Below, in pieces: positions 36,134-44,126 of a stretch of 56,958 nt of DNA. Source of the DNA: Pseudomonadota bacterium (lineage in GTDB: Bacteria; Pseudomonadota; Gammaproteobacteria; Burkholderiales; SG8-39); the NCBI GenBank assembly GCA_025352885.1, contig JANXRZ010000150.1:1-56958 (forward strand), given 5' to 3'. The first letter of the stretch is position 1. Every line of letters begins with the position of its first letter. A model generated the notes under the pieces. That model saw nothing but the letters and a program-made list of their open reading frames with translations, had not been told where the DNA came from and searched no databases. The translations under genes and the position numbers were made by a program.

Positions 36134-37372
36134 TCAGGTGTCCGATTCGCCCGGCTCATAGAGCGTTTCGCGCCCAAGGCGATCCAGGCACAGCTCCGCG
36201 GTCCACGGCAGCATGAGTGCGCCGCACCGCGAATCGCGATACAGGCGCTCGAGCGGCAGGCTTTTGAGCATCGACTGGCCGCCGCAGGTGCGGATCGCGA
36301 GCCTGCACAGGTCGTTCGCGTTCTCCATGATCGTGTATTGCGTCGCGTAGGCGCGCAGCCGTGCATCCTTGGGCGGATCCACGCGCGCGTCCTCGAGCAT
36401 CCGCAGGAACAGCGCGCGCGTCTGTTCGAGTTTAACGAACATTTCGGCCACCGCGATCTGTTTTGTCGGATACATCCGGCGCTTGACCGGCGGCGTGCCC
36501 GGCACTTCGCCACGCAAATACTTCACGGTGAATTCGTAGGCCGCAATGGCGATCCCCATGTAAGTCGGGGAGAGCGTCGTGAACATGTGCGGCCAGCGGC
36601 TCGCCGCCTGGAAATACACCCCACGCGGCATCATCGCCGCATCGTCCGGGACGAAAAGGTCCTTGAAGAGGAGGGTGCGCGAGACTGTTCCGCGCATGCC
36701 GAGCGGATCCCAGTCCCCCGTCACGGTCAGCCCCGGCGCCTTGCCGGGCACCGCCATGTAAAGGGTGTCCTTCATCGAGAGGTCGGGCTTGTCCTCGGTG
36801 CACAGCACCCCGTAGTAGTCGGCCGCGCCCGAGAGCGAGGCGAAGATCTTCTTGCCGTTGATGACCCAGCCACCGTCCACTTTGGTCGCGAGGGTGCCGA
36901 ACGGCGCCTTGCCCGCCGCCGCGGCGCTGCCTTCGGAGAACGGTTGCGCATAGACGGCGCCGTCTTCCACCACCCGCTTGAAGTGCAGTTCGCGGTGCTT
37001 CTCGTGCTCGGCGCGCTGCTCAGGAGTCATTTCGAGATCGTCTGCAAGCAGCCCCGGCCACAGCGTGGAGCACGCATGCATGTTGAACGTGAGCGCCGTG
37101 GCGCCGCAGTATTTGCCGAGTGTCGCGGAAACTATCGAATACGTTTTGAGGTCGGCGCCGCGGCCGCCGAATTTTTCCGGCACGCAGAGCCCAAGCAGCC
37201 CCGCTTTGCGAAGGTCGGCGTAGTTCTCGAACGGAAAGCTGGCTTCCTGGTCATAGCGCGCCGCGCGGCCCGCAAATGCCGGCCCCAGTTCTTCCACAAG
37301 CTCGACGAGTTCAGCCTGCTTGGCAGTGAGGGCGTAATTCGAGCCCGTGACCGAGTAGCGGGGATCGCTCAC
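36134..37372 (-). CDS. Acyl-CoA dehydrogenase family flavoprotein
   Basis: A 412-residue protein of the acyl-CoA dehydrogenase fold. It has an N-terminal helical domain (FPFENYADLRKAGLLGLCVPEKFGG), a middle beta domain with GGWVINGKKIFASLSGAADYY, and a C-terminal helical domain ending in YRDSRCGALMLPWTAELCLDRLG. GTG 37372 is chosen because it overlaps the hydrolase stop (GTGA). The catalytic glutamate could not be placed with certainty, so an oxygenase-type role, as in class D flavin monooxygenases, remains possible. Confidence 0.85.
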   Translation of the reverse strand: MSDPRYSVTGSNYALTAKQAELVELVEELGPAFAGRAARYDQEASFPFENYADLRKAGLLGLCVPEKFGGRGADLKTYSIVSATLGKYCGATALTFNMHACSTLWPGLLADDLEMTPEQRAEHEKHRELHFKRVVEDGAVYAQPFSEGSAAAAGKAPFGTLATKVDGGWVINGKKIFASLSGAADYYGVLCTEDKPDLSMKDTLYMAVPGKAPGLTVTGDWDPLGMRGTVSRTLLFKDLFVPDDAAMMPRGVYFQAASRWPHMFTTLSPTYMGIAIAAYEFTVKYLRGEVPGTPPVKRRMYPTKQIAVAEMFVKLEQTRALFLRMLEDARVDPPKDARLRAYATQYTIMENANDLCRLAIRTCGGQSMLKSLPLERLYRDSRCGALMLPWTAELCLDRLGRETLYEPGESDT

Positions 37373-38112
37373 AGCGCGTGGCGCTCGAGGAAAGCGAGCA
37401 GGGCGCTGTTGAACGCCTCGGGCTGGTCCATCGGCCCGAGATGACCGCATCCCGGCAGGCAGACGTACTCGGAGGCGGGAATCTTCTGCGCCATGCGCTC
37501 CATCATCTTGGGCGGTGCAACCATATCGTCACTTCCGGACATCACGAGCGTCGGCACGCTGATTTGCGCGAGCAGCGCCCGGCGGTCGAACGTCGTCAAC
37601 ATAGCCACGGCCTTTCGATACGTTTCCGGCGGGACGGTCGCCATAACTTGCGCGGCCAGCATGAGGCCGTACGGATCCGACATCGCGCCATGCATCGTCG
37701 GCATGAGCTTGGCCGCGATCTCGTTCATGGTGCGGCCAAGATCCAGCGGCTTGATCCGCGCGTCGATGAACTGCTGCGTGAAATCGGTGCTGGTTCCGGC
37801 AAAGGCAGGACTCGAGAAGGTGAGGGCGAGGGCGGCGATTTTTTCCGGGAAGATCGCGTAAGCTTCCTGCGCGATCATGCCGCCCATGCTGTGCCCAACG
37901 AGGACGACCGGGCCTGCGTCCAATCGACTGACCGCCGATTCGAGCGCCTTGGCAACGTTCGTGAAAGTGTACGGGTCCGCCGCCGGCGTGCCTCCATAGC
38001 CCGGCGCATCCCAAGCGAGCGTCTGGTAGCCGTGGGATTGGAAGAAAGGGATCTGGCGTTGCCATGCTGCACGGCCTCCGCCGATGCCATGCAGGAAAAC
38101 CAGCGTAGTCAC
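37369..38112 (-). CDS. Alpha/beta hydrolase
   Basis: A 247-residue alpha/beta hydrolase with oxyanion-hole FLHGIGGG, nucleophile elbow GHSMGG, a late acid in SGSDDMVAP and catalytic His in GCGHLGPMDQPE. It overlaps the NicX-like gene by 4 bp. In nicotinate catabolism the step after NicX is NicD, an alpha/beta-hydrolase-fold deformylase, so a NicD-like role in opening the ring-cleavage product is a reasonable inference, not shown by sequence alone. Confidence 0.85.
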   Translation of the reverse strand: MTTLVFLHGIGGGRAAWQRQIPFFQSHGYQTLAWDAPGYGGTPAADPYTFTNVAKALESAVSRLDAGPVVLVGHSMGGMIAQEAYAIFPEKIAALALTFSSPAFAGTSTDFTQQFIDARIKPLDLGRTMNEIAAKLMPTMHGAMSDPYGLMLAAQVMATVPPETYRKAVAMLTTFDRRALLAQISVPTLVMSGSDDMVAPPKMMERMAQKIPASEYVCLPGCGHLGPMDQPEAFNSALLAFLERHAL

Positions 38113-39155
38113 GCGAGCTCGCCTTGCAGGACGCCCTCTTTGACGACGATGCGCCCATCGAGGCTCACACTGCAGTTGCGAAAGGGCAGGTCAAAGTGGC
38201 CGAGCGTGTGACGGCCTGCGACCTCGTTTGCGCCGGTCGAGTAAAGGAAGTTGCCTGCGAAGGCGCGCTGCTCGGTGCCGTTGCAATCCCGCTTGTCGTA
38301 CATCGCAAGCGATTCCCACCGCGCCCGCGGGTTCATGCCCCAGCCGACGTGCGAGACGGCATAGGCCTCCCGATCGCCCCAGGCGGCGAAGTAGCCGCGC
38401 ATCAGTTCCGCGTCAGTACCGCTTCCTTCGATCTTGGTTACGTAGTCGGCCTCGATCTCGAGACGGATAGGTGTCTCGACGTAGCGCTTGAACGTGAGAT
38501 TCACATCCCCTGCCGCCATCACGAGCGTCCCATTGACGCTGTTGGCGCGCGGAAAAGCCAGGCACAAGCCGCCGGGCCAGTGAGAGAGGGTGCCCGGCTT
38601 CTCCGTATAGCCCCACACCCCGCCTACTTGCGCGCCCTCGACGGTGATTGCGAGATCCGTTCCGGCAGGCGACGTGACAGTCATTTTCTTCGCCGCCTTC
38701 AACAGGCGCATGGCCGCCCTCACCTTCTGCTCGTCGGCGGAGGAGGGGGCAAGGCGCTCGAGCGCTTCGGGGTGCTCGTTCGAGATGTAGAGGATGCGAG
38801 CGCCGCCTTTGAGGATCGCCGGCAGTTCCGCAGCGTGCATGAGGCCTTCGATCGTGCAGTCGGCGACGAAAGTGGACGCCGAAAGCGCCGCGATGGCCGG
38901 CCCGAGATTTTGCAAAGCCGTCGAGGCGCCGGTCGAGCGGACCGGCACGGGCGCGGTCTGGCGCGGCGTGGGCAGCACGACATGGAAGGGACGCGCCTTG
39001 AGCTGGAGAAGCGCCAGTTCGGCCAGCTGGACGTTCAGGGACCGGGATTGCGTTTCCGAGAGGATGGCGCAGGCGTCGTTCGGACCCACTTTGCACTTTG
39101 CGAATACCTCCGCAAAGAGGTCGATCCACTTGCCTTCGATGCGGTCGGCGAACAT
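38109..39155 (-). CDS. NicX-like ring-cleaving dioxygenase (2,5-dihydroxypyridine 5,6-dioxygenase family)
   Basis: Belongs to the M29-aminopeptidase-like family that includes NicX, an Fe(II) extradiol-type enzyme opening 2,5-dihydroxypyridine. From memory, Pseudomonas NicX has His265, Ser302, His318 and Asp320 at its active site. The same pattern is here: SHVGWGMNPRA, NFLYSTGAN and GHFDLPFRNC, with closely matching spacing. EKPG...SHWPGG and LMHAAEL match other NicX segments. ATG 39155 (348 residues) is preferred over ATG 39215 because a TACAAT element sits 6 nt ahead of it and family similarity starts there. The substrate is unknown; it is commonly annotated as aminopeptidase or leucyl aminopeptidase. 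First gene of the leftward operon. Confidence 0.8.
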   Translation of the reverse strand: MFADRIEGKWIDLFAEVFAKCKVGPNDACAILSETQSRSLNVQLAELALLQLKARPFHVVLPTPRQTAPVPVRSTGASTALQNLGPAIAALSASTFVADCTIEGLMHAAELPAILKGGARILYISNEHPEALERLAPSSADEQKVRAAMRLLKAAKKMTVTSPAGTDLAITVEGAQVGGVWGYTEKPGTLSHWPGGLCLAFPRANSVNGTLVMAAGDVNLTFKRYVETPIRLEIEADYVTKIEGSGTDAELMRGYFAAWGDREAYAVSHVGWGMNPRARWESLAMYDKRDCNGTEQRAFAGNFLYSTGANEVAGRHTLGHFDLPFRNCSVSLDGRIVVKEGVLQGELA

Positions 39156-39161
39156 GCGCCG

Positions 39162-39167
39162 ATTGTA
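39162..39167 (-). promoter_or_regulatory. Candidate -10 element for a leaderless NicX-like transcript
   Basis: On the minus strand TACAAT is followed by exactly 6 nt and then ATG 39155. A start at the usual distance from a -10 would fall on the A of the ATG. No convincing -35 is seen. Confidence 0.45.
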
Positions 39168-39235
39168 AGGCACGTGTTTCGCAAGCCCGCTTCGAAAGTG
39201 TTCGTTAAGGAACATAGGCGGGCATGCCCTTCGGG

Positions 39236-39241
39236 TACACT
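39236..39241 (+). promoter_or_regulatory. Candidate -10 element for a leaderless DUF1178 transcript
   Basis: TACACT, 6 nt, then ATG 39248: the same geometry as the divergent NicX-like gene about 90 bp away. The gene has no Shine-Dalgarno sequence. The -35 is weak. Confidence 0.4.
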
Positions 39242-39247
39242 CGATCG

Positions 39248-39694
39248 ATGATCGTTTATGACCTCAAGTGCAGCTCCGGACACCGTTTCGAGGGGTGGTT
39301 TGCATCCGCGACCGAGTTTTCCGGCCAGCAGGACCGCAAGCTGCTCACCTGCCCATCTTGTTCCGACGCGGTCATTGAGCGCATGCCTTCGCCGACCCGG
39401 ATCAACGTTGGCGCAGTCGAAAAGGCACCTGTCCCGGCCAAGACCGATCCGGTCGAGAACAAGGACGCCCTGGCAATCGCGCAAATGCTCTACTCCAAGA
39501 TGCTCGACGAAATGCTCATCAAGAGCGAGGACGTCGGCTCCGACTTTCCCGAGCAGGCTCGGCGGATTTATTACGAAGAAACGCCGGCCCGGGCCATCCG
39601 GGGTGTCGCCACCGACCAAGAGCACAAGGAGATGGTCGAGGAAGGGATTCCCGTCGCCCGGCTGCCCATCCCGCCCAAGAATCGCCTGAACTAG
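39248..39694 (+). CDS. DUF1178 family protein
   Basis: A 148-residue protein starting MIVYDLKCSSGHRFEGWFAS. The Cys/His of KCSSGH and the CPSC pair at about residues 37-40 form a probable zinc ribbon. The rest is helical, with the conserved EDVGSDFPEQARRIYYEETP and RAIRGVAT segments. This is the DUF1178 signature; function unknown. It is monocistronic here. Confidence 0.9.
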   Translation: MIVYDLKCSSGHRFEGWFASATEFSGQQDRKLLTCPSCSDAVIERMPSPTRINVGAVEKAPVPAKTDPVENKDALAIAQMLYSKMLDEMLIKSEDVGSDFPEQARRIYYEETPARAIRGVATDQEHKEMVEEGIPVARLPIPPKNRLN

Positions 39695-39706
39695 CCGGTC
39701 TGGGTC

Positions 39707-39726
39707 TGTCCAATCTGAATTGGACA
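39707..39726. repeat. Perfect inverted repeat after DUF1178
   Basis: TGTCCAAT, loop CTGA, ATTGGACA: an 8-bp stem in an AT-rich 92-bp gap between two convergent genes. It lacks a T-run on either side, so it is not a classical terminator. It may be a bidirectional weak terminator or a remnant of an insertion-sequence end; no transposase is nearby. Confidence 0.5.
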
Positions 39727-39786
39727 CAATGTGTATTATGTTAAATCAAGCCTCGAGATCAATTCCTTGGAAACAATCGCTTAACC

Positions 39787-40446
39787 CTACTGAACCGCCC
39801 CGGCCCGCTTCAGTAAGCTCACCACAGGTTCCAGACCCTTTTGCTGGGCCAGCTTCAAAGCCGAATCCCCAGTGCTCCGGGTTTTGTAGTTCACGTCTGG
39901 ATCCCCGTACAGGAGCGCCCGAGCCGCTTCCTCATGCCCGTTGCGTACTGCAAGCATCAGCGGCGTGTACTCGTTCGGTGCGATCGCGTTTTTGTCCGCG
40001 CCGTGATCCATCAGGAACCGGATCATCCCGGCCCGGCCTTCGAATGCAGCGTAATGCAGCGGCGCCCAGGCACCCGGCGAATTGACCTCCGCACCGTTCT
40101 CAATCAGCAACTTGGCGACTTCCACGTGGCCCTTGAGGCTCGCGGCCATCAAGGCGGTGTCGCCAAACTTGTTCCGGGTGTTCACGGCGGCTTTGCGGCT
40201 CAAAAGGTACGAAACAATTGCCGCGTGGCCGTTCCGGGAGGCCAGCATGAGGAGCGTGTTGCCTTCGCGGTCCGCCGTATCCGCCGACGCGCCACGTTCA
40301 ACAAGTTTTTGGACGGTCGCCAGATCGCCTTCAAGCGCGGCGCGGGACGAATCTTCGAGCGTCTGGCCGAACGCCACGCCCAAGGTGCCTAGAAGGACGG
40401 TGACGAACAAGATTCTGGCAGGGGTCAGGTCGATCCAGATCTTCAT
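39787..40446 (-). CDS. Exported ankyrin-repeat protein
   Basis: A 219-residue protein with a signal peptide or N-terminal anchor (about 10-27, ending VAFGQ). At least four to five ankyrin repeats follow (for example GNTLLMLASRNGHAAIVSYLL and GDTALMAASLKGHVEVAKLL). It probably mediates protein contacts in the periplasm. In many betaproteobacteria a similar gene ends the mltG-tmk-holB-pilZ-tatD series; here pilZ and tatD are absent between it and holB. Confidence 0.88.
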   Translation of the reverse strand: MKIWIDLTPARILFVTVLLGTLGVAFGQTLEDSSRAALEGDLATVQKLVERGASADTADREGNTLLMLASRNGHAAIVSYLLSRKAAVNTRNKFGDTALMAASLKGHVEVAKLLIENGAEVNSPGAWAPLHYAAFEGRAGMIRFLMDHGADKNAIAPNEYTPLMLAVRNGHEEAARALLYGDPDVNYKTRSTGDSALKLAQQKGLEPVVSLLKRAGAVQ

Positions 40447-40541
40447 GTAAATCCTTAGACGTTTTTGCTAAACGGCTGCAAGAACAAGCGATGTTTGACT
40501 GCTCTTGGCATTGGACTGGGCGTTTGCGCCATCGTTCAACC

Positions 40542-41519
40542 TCAAGGCATTCGTCCGATCAAGTCCGATGCAAAAAGCTTGGGGTTCAGGGGATGGCGGG
40601 CAGAAACGCGGAATCGGCCGGCCTCCCGTGCAAACCGCAGCCAAGCCCCGGGCACCGCTTCCGGGACCTTGTTTCGGGGCTCGATCGTAAAGAACCGGCC
40701 TTTACCGGTCGCGCTACGGAAAGCCTGGTCGTAGGCCCATTTCTGGAGCACTTCGGACAGGATTTCCATGTGTTCCCGGTCGGTTACGGGCCAGGAGAGA
40801 AGGCTTTCCCGCCCTCCTTCCTTCAGCAGCTTGATGACCTGCGCAATCCGCTCGCCTCGATCCGATCCAGCCAGTTCCTTAGCCAGTAACGGGGCACCGC
40901 CCGCGAATGCCAGCCACTCTTCGGCTTCCGGGACCTTTTCCGCCTTCAACCAGGCCGCACCGTCGGTTGCATCCGGGAGCGGAATCGGCAAGCTTATGCA
41001 CCGACTCCGGACCGTCGGCAGTAGGCTCTTTGGGTTGTCCGAAACCAATAAGAAACAAGCACCAGACGCTGGATCCTCCAGTGACTTGAGAAGCGAGTTC
41101 GCGGCATTGGCGTTCATCGTTTCGGCCGGGTGGAACAGAGCTATCCGGCGTTTGCCGCGATGCGAGCCGATGTTCAGGAAATCCGCCAGCGCCCGGACTT
41201 GGTCGACCTTGATCTCATGGCTCGGCTTGGTCGTCTTGGAGGGCGCCGGTGCGTCTTCGGAGGGGTCCGGCAACCCCGCCAGAATCTCCGGCTCGACCTG
41301 CCTGAAATCCGGGTGCTGGCCTCCGGCATACCATCGGCAGCCCTCGCAGTGGCCGCACGGCTGGTCGGCCCCGGGCGTCTCGCACAGCACCAGGTTGGCA
41401 AAGCGACGGGCCAGGTCCAGCTTGCCGGTGCCGCGCGGGCCGTGGATCAGGAGGGCCTGGGGAAGGTTCTCCAGCCGGCTGGTCAGTTGCTCCCAAGCTG
41501 GCCGGGTCCAGGGCGTCAT
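40542..41519 (-). CDS. holB: DNA polymerase III subunit delta'
   Basis: Clamp-loader subunit. The product has 325 residues from ATG 41519. It has the modified P-loop HGPRGTGKLDLA, the zinc module CGHCEGCRWYAGGQHPD, the KVDQVRAL segment, and sensor SLLKSLEDP, all typical of HolB. The start lies 5 bp after the tmk stop; upstream in-frame codons fall inside tmk and are not used. Confidence 0.94.
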   Translation of the reverse strand: MTPWTRPAWEQLTSRLENLPQALLIHGPRGTGKLDLARRFANLVLCETPGADQPCGHCEGCRWYAGGQHPDFRQVEPEILAGLPDPSEDAPAPSKTTKPSHEIKVDQVRALADFLNIGSHRGKRRIALFHPAETMNANAANSLLKSLEDPASGACFLLVSDNPKSLLPTVRSRCISLPIPLPDATDGAAWLKAEKVPEAEEWLAFAGGAPLLAKELAGSDRGERIAQVIKLLKEGGRESLLSWPVTDREHMEILSEVLQKWAYDQAFRSATGKGRFFTIEPRNKVPEAVPGAWLRFAREAGRFRVSARHPLNPKLFASDLIGRMP

Positions 41520-41524
41520 GGCCG

Positions 41525-42133
41525 TCAGAGCGCTCCGATCTGCGAGCGCAGTTCCAACCGGATCGCTTCGAGTGTCTGCGTCGAATCGATTACGCGCACC
41601 CTGCCCGGCTCCGCCTTGGCGAGCGACAGGTACGTCTCCCTCACGCGCCCGAAAAAGGCTTGCCCTTCCCGTTCGAACCGATCGAGCGCCCGGCGCGACT
41701 TCATCATGCGGTCGCGACTCACCTCGTACGCGCAGTCGAACACAAGCGTGCAATCCGGGACGAGGTCGGGATGTACTACTTTCTTGAGCGCATCGATGAG
41801 TCCACGCTCGACGCCTTTGCCCCCGCCCTGGTACGCAAGCGTGGCATCGGTAAACCTATCGCAGACGACCCAGGTCCCGGCCTTGAGCGCGGGCAGGATG
41901 AGCTTCTTGAGGTGATCGTCACGCGCCGCAAACACGAGCAGCGTTTCGGTGACCGCATCCATTGGCTCGTGCAGCACGATCTCGCGAAGCTTCTCGGCAA
42001 GCGGCGAGCCGCCGGGCTCGCGCGTGACCAGCACCGCATGTCCGTCCGAGCGCAGCTCATTGGCGAACCACTCGACGTGCGTGGACTTGCCCGCGCCGTC
42101 GACGCCTTCGAACGTGATGAATTTCCCCCGCAT
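41525..42133 (-). CDS. tmk: Thymidylate kinase
   Basis: Phosphorylates dTMP to dTDP. The product has 202 residues. It has P-loop FEGVDGAGKST, the DRF(T) motif in CDRFTDATLAYQGGG, and a lid around RRALDRFEREG. It sits between mltG and holB, the classical bacterial order, with a 7-bp gap to mltG. Confidence 0.97.
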   Translation of the reverse strand: MRGKFITFEGVDGAGKSTHVEWFANELRSDGHAVLVTREPGGSPLAEKLREIVLHEPMDAVTETLLVFAARDDHLKKLILPALKAGTWVVCDRFTDATLAYQGGGKGVERGLIDALKKVVHPDLVPDCTLVFDCAYEVSRDRMMKSRRALDRFEREGQAFFGRVRETYLSLAKAEPGRVRVIDSTQTLEAIRLELRSQIGAL

Positions 42134-42140
42134 GCCGGCA

Positions 42141-43136
42141 TTATCGCTTTAACTGGTACTTCGAAACGGCCCGGTTGTGCTCGTCGAGCGTCCTTGAAAA
42201 CTGGCTCGTGCCGTCGCCGCGCGAGACGTAATACACGGCCTGCGACTCAGCGGGGTGCAGCGCAGCTTTCAGGGACGCAAGGCCGGGCATCGAGATCGGC
42301 GTCGGCGGCAGTCCGGCTCGCAGGTAAGTGTTGTAAGGCCCATCGGCCTGCAGGTCCCGCTTGCGCAGATTGCCATCGAACGACGTGCCCAGCCCATAGA
42401 TGACGGTGGGGTCCGCCTGCAGCCGCATGCCGATCCGCAAGCGGTTCACCAGCACGGACGCAATCATCGTCCGCTCGGACGCGCTGCCGGTTTCTTTTTC
42501 CACCACCGAAGCCATGACCAGCGCTTCGTAGGACGAGCGATACGGCGCCTTGGGATCGCGCGCGGCCCATTCCGCCGCAAGCTGCCGCTGCATGCTCCGG
42601 TAGGCGCGCGCGAGGACCTCGAAGTCGCTCGACCCCTTGTCGAACAAGTAGGTGTCCGGGAAGAACAGCCCCTCGGGATGCTCCTCGGAAGCGTTGATGC
42701 GCTTGAGGATCTCGGCATCGGACAACTCGCGCGAATCGCGCTTCAGGTCCGCATTCGACGCCATGGCCGCGCGTAGTTGGCGGAAAGTCCATCCTTCGAT
42801 CAGGGTCAGCTCGCCTTGCGTCACATCGCCGCGCGTAAGCTTGTCCAGCAGCTGCAGCGGCGTCGTGGCCTCGCTCAATTGGTAGCTGCCCGCCTTGATG
42901 TCGCGTGTCTTCCCAAGCGCCCGCGCGAGCGCCTCGAACTGGAACCGCCCGACCGGAATGCCGTTGCCCTCCATCTGCCGCGCGGCCGAGCGCAGGGCGC
43001 TGCCGGGCAGGATGCGGAATTCCGCCGGGTAAGTCCCGATCGCGATCGGCTCGAGCGCATACCAGGCGGCATAGCCAACCAGCGCAAGAAGCGCTACGAA
43101 GAAAAGGGCGAAAAGTTTGCGGATGAAGGAGAGCAA
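42141..43136 (-). CDS. mltG: Endolytic murein transglycosylase MltG
   Basis: Inner-membrane lytic transglycosylase that cuts nascent glycan strands and sets chain length. One membrane segment lies at about 8-28 (FALFFVALLALVGYAAWYA). The YceG domain has the catalytic-Glu region SYEALVMASVVEKETGSASER and later ADPTVIYGLG. The start is uncertain: TTG 43136 (331 residues) puts the membrane segment near the N-terminus and avoids overlap with divergent ygfZ. Longer frames would run through the ygfZ promoter. A minus-strand TATTAT (43181-43176) is a possible -10. Confidence 0.92.
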   Translation of the reverse strand: MLSFIRKLFALFFVALLALVGYAAWYALEPIAIGTYPAEFRILPGSALRSAARQMEGNGIPVGRFQFEALARALGKTRDIKAGSYQLSEATTPLQLLDKLTRGDVTQGELTLIEGWTFRQLRAAMASNADLKRDSRELSDAEILKRINASEEHPEGLFFPDTYLFDKGSSDFEVLARAYRSMQRQLAAEWAARDPKAPYRSSYEALVMASVVEKETGSASERTMIASVLVNRLRIGMRLQADPTVIYGLGTSFDGNLRKRDLQADGPYNTYLRAGLPPTPISMPGLASLKAALHPAESQAVYYVSRGDGTSQFSRTLDEHNRAVSKYQLKR

Positions 43137-43174
43137 GGGGTTGCCCGGTACGGCGTTTCGAGAAGGTGCGCCGA

Positions 43175-43180
43175 TATAAT
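43175..43180 (+). promoter_or_regulatory. Consensus -10 element of ygfZ
   Basis: TATAAT, a perfect -10, lies 10 nt before the ygfZ ATG (43191), so the mRNA would have a leader of only a few nt. On the other strand the same bases read TATTAT (43181-43176), a possible -10 for mltG, so the two divergent promoters would overlap. The -35 for ygfZ is weak. Confidence 0.5.
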
Positions 43181-43190
43181 AACGGCATCC

Positions 43191-44126
43191 ATGAATGCCA
43201 TCCTGACCACGACTGGCGTCTCCTGTGCGCCGCTTCCGCAGTTCGGGCTCCTGTCGGTGACAGGGGCGGACGCGCGAGCGTTCCTCCATGCGCAACTGTC
43301 CAATGACGTCGAGCACCTGCCTGCTGACTCGACCAGACGCGCCGGTTATTGTTCAGCCAAGGGACGGCTGCTGGCGAGCCTGCTCGTCATTCCGAATGGC
43401 GACGGGTTCCTCCTCCAGCTTTCCCAGGACCTTGCCGCGCCGATCGCCAAGCGCCTCACGATGTACGTGCTGCGCTCCAAGGTAAAGATCGCGACAGTGA
43501 CCGATGAATGGGCGCAGCTCGGCGTATGGGGGCCGGATGCGAATCCAGCGCTGTTGTCGGTTGGGTTCAAAGTGCCGACTGCGCTGATGGGCGTGGAGCA
43601 CTCGGACAAGGGCAGCGTTGCCAGGATCGATGAGACTCGCTTCCTCGTGCTGGCCCCCGCTGAAACCGCGGAACTCCTGCAAAAACATTTCGTCCCCGCC
43701 GCGCCGGAACTCTGGACACTCGCCGACCTGCGCGCCGGCGTTCCCCTGGTTACGCTGCCCACGCAGGACCAGTTCGTGCCGCAGATGGCCAACTTCGAGC
43801 TTGTTGGCGGCGTCGATTTCAAGAAGGGCTGTTATCCCGGACAGGAAATCGTTGCGCGCACGCAATACCTCGGCAAGCTCAAGCGGCGCATGTACCGCGG
43901 CGAGATCGATGGACCTGTCTCCACCGCACCGCAGGCGGGGCAGGATCTCTTCGGCGCCGAGCCGCAGGCCATCGGCACCATCGTCAATGCGGCCCCGCGC
44001 GAGACCGGCGGCTTCGAGTTCCTCGCCGTCATCCAGTCTGCGACGGTCGAACAGGGCGAGGCGATTCATCTCGGCACGCATGACGGACCGGCCGCGCGCA
44101 TCGCAAGCCTGCCCTACCCGCTTTGA
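43191..44126 (+). CDS. ygfZ: Folate-binding YgfZ/GcvT-like protein
   Basis: Tetrahydrofolate-binding protein needed for assembly or repair of some Fe-S clusters. The product has 311 residues in the GcvT fold. It has the YgfZ signature KGCYPGQEIVARTQYLGKLKR (about 219-239), whose cysteine is functionally important in E. coli. It is divergent from mltG, the conserved arrangement, and followed by a DUF4936 gene overlapping by 4 bp. Confidence 0.95.
   Translation: MNAILTTTGVSCAPLPQFGLLSVTGADARAFLHAQLSNDVEHLPADSTRRAGYCSAKGRLLASLLVIPNGDGFLLQLSQDLAAPIAKRLTMYVLRSKVKIATVTDEWAQLGVWGPDANPALLSVGFKVPTALMGVEHSDKGSVARIDETRFLVLAPAETAELLQKHFVPAAPELWTLADLRAGVPLVTLPTQDQFVPQMANFELVGGVDFKKGCYPGQEIVARTQYLGKLKRRMYRGEIDGPVSTAPQAGQDLFGAEPQAIGTIVNAAPRETGGFEFLAVIQSATVEQGEAIHLGTHDGPAARIASLPYPL

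Noticed and set aside
35552..37444. Very long plus-strand frame opposite the CoA ligase and acyl-CoA dehydrogenase genes
   Set aside because: It spans the boundary of two well-supported opposite-strand genes; its sequence is Arg/His/Glu-biased and family-less, as expected of antisense in high-GC DNA.
38109..39155. Leucyl aminopeptidase (M29)
   Set aside because: The fold is related, but the active-site segments match NicX-type dioxygenases and the neighbours are catabolic.
40447..40541. Sigma-E promoter for the ankyrin-repeat gene
   Set aside because: A minus-strand TGAACGA-N15-GTCCAA has correct spacing but only 4/7 matches in the -35, too weak to claim.
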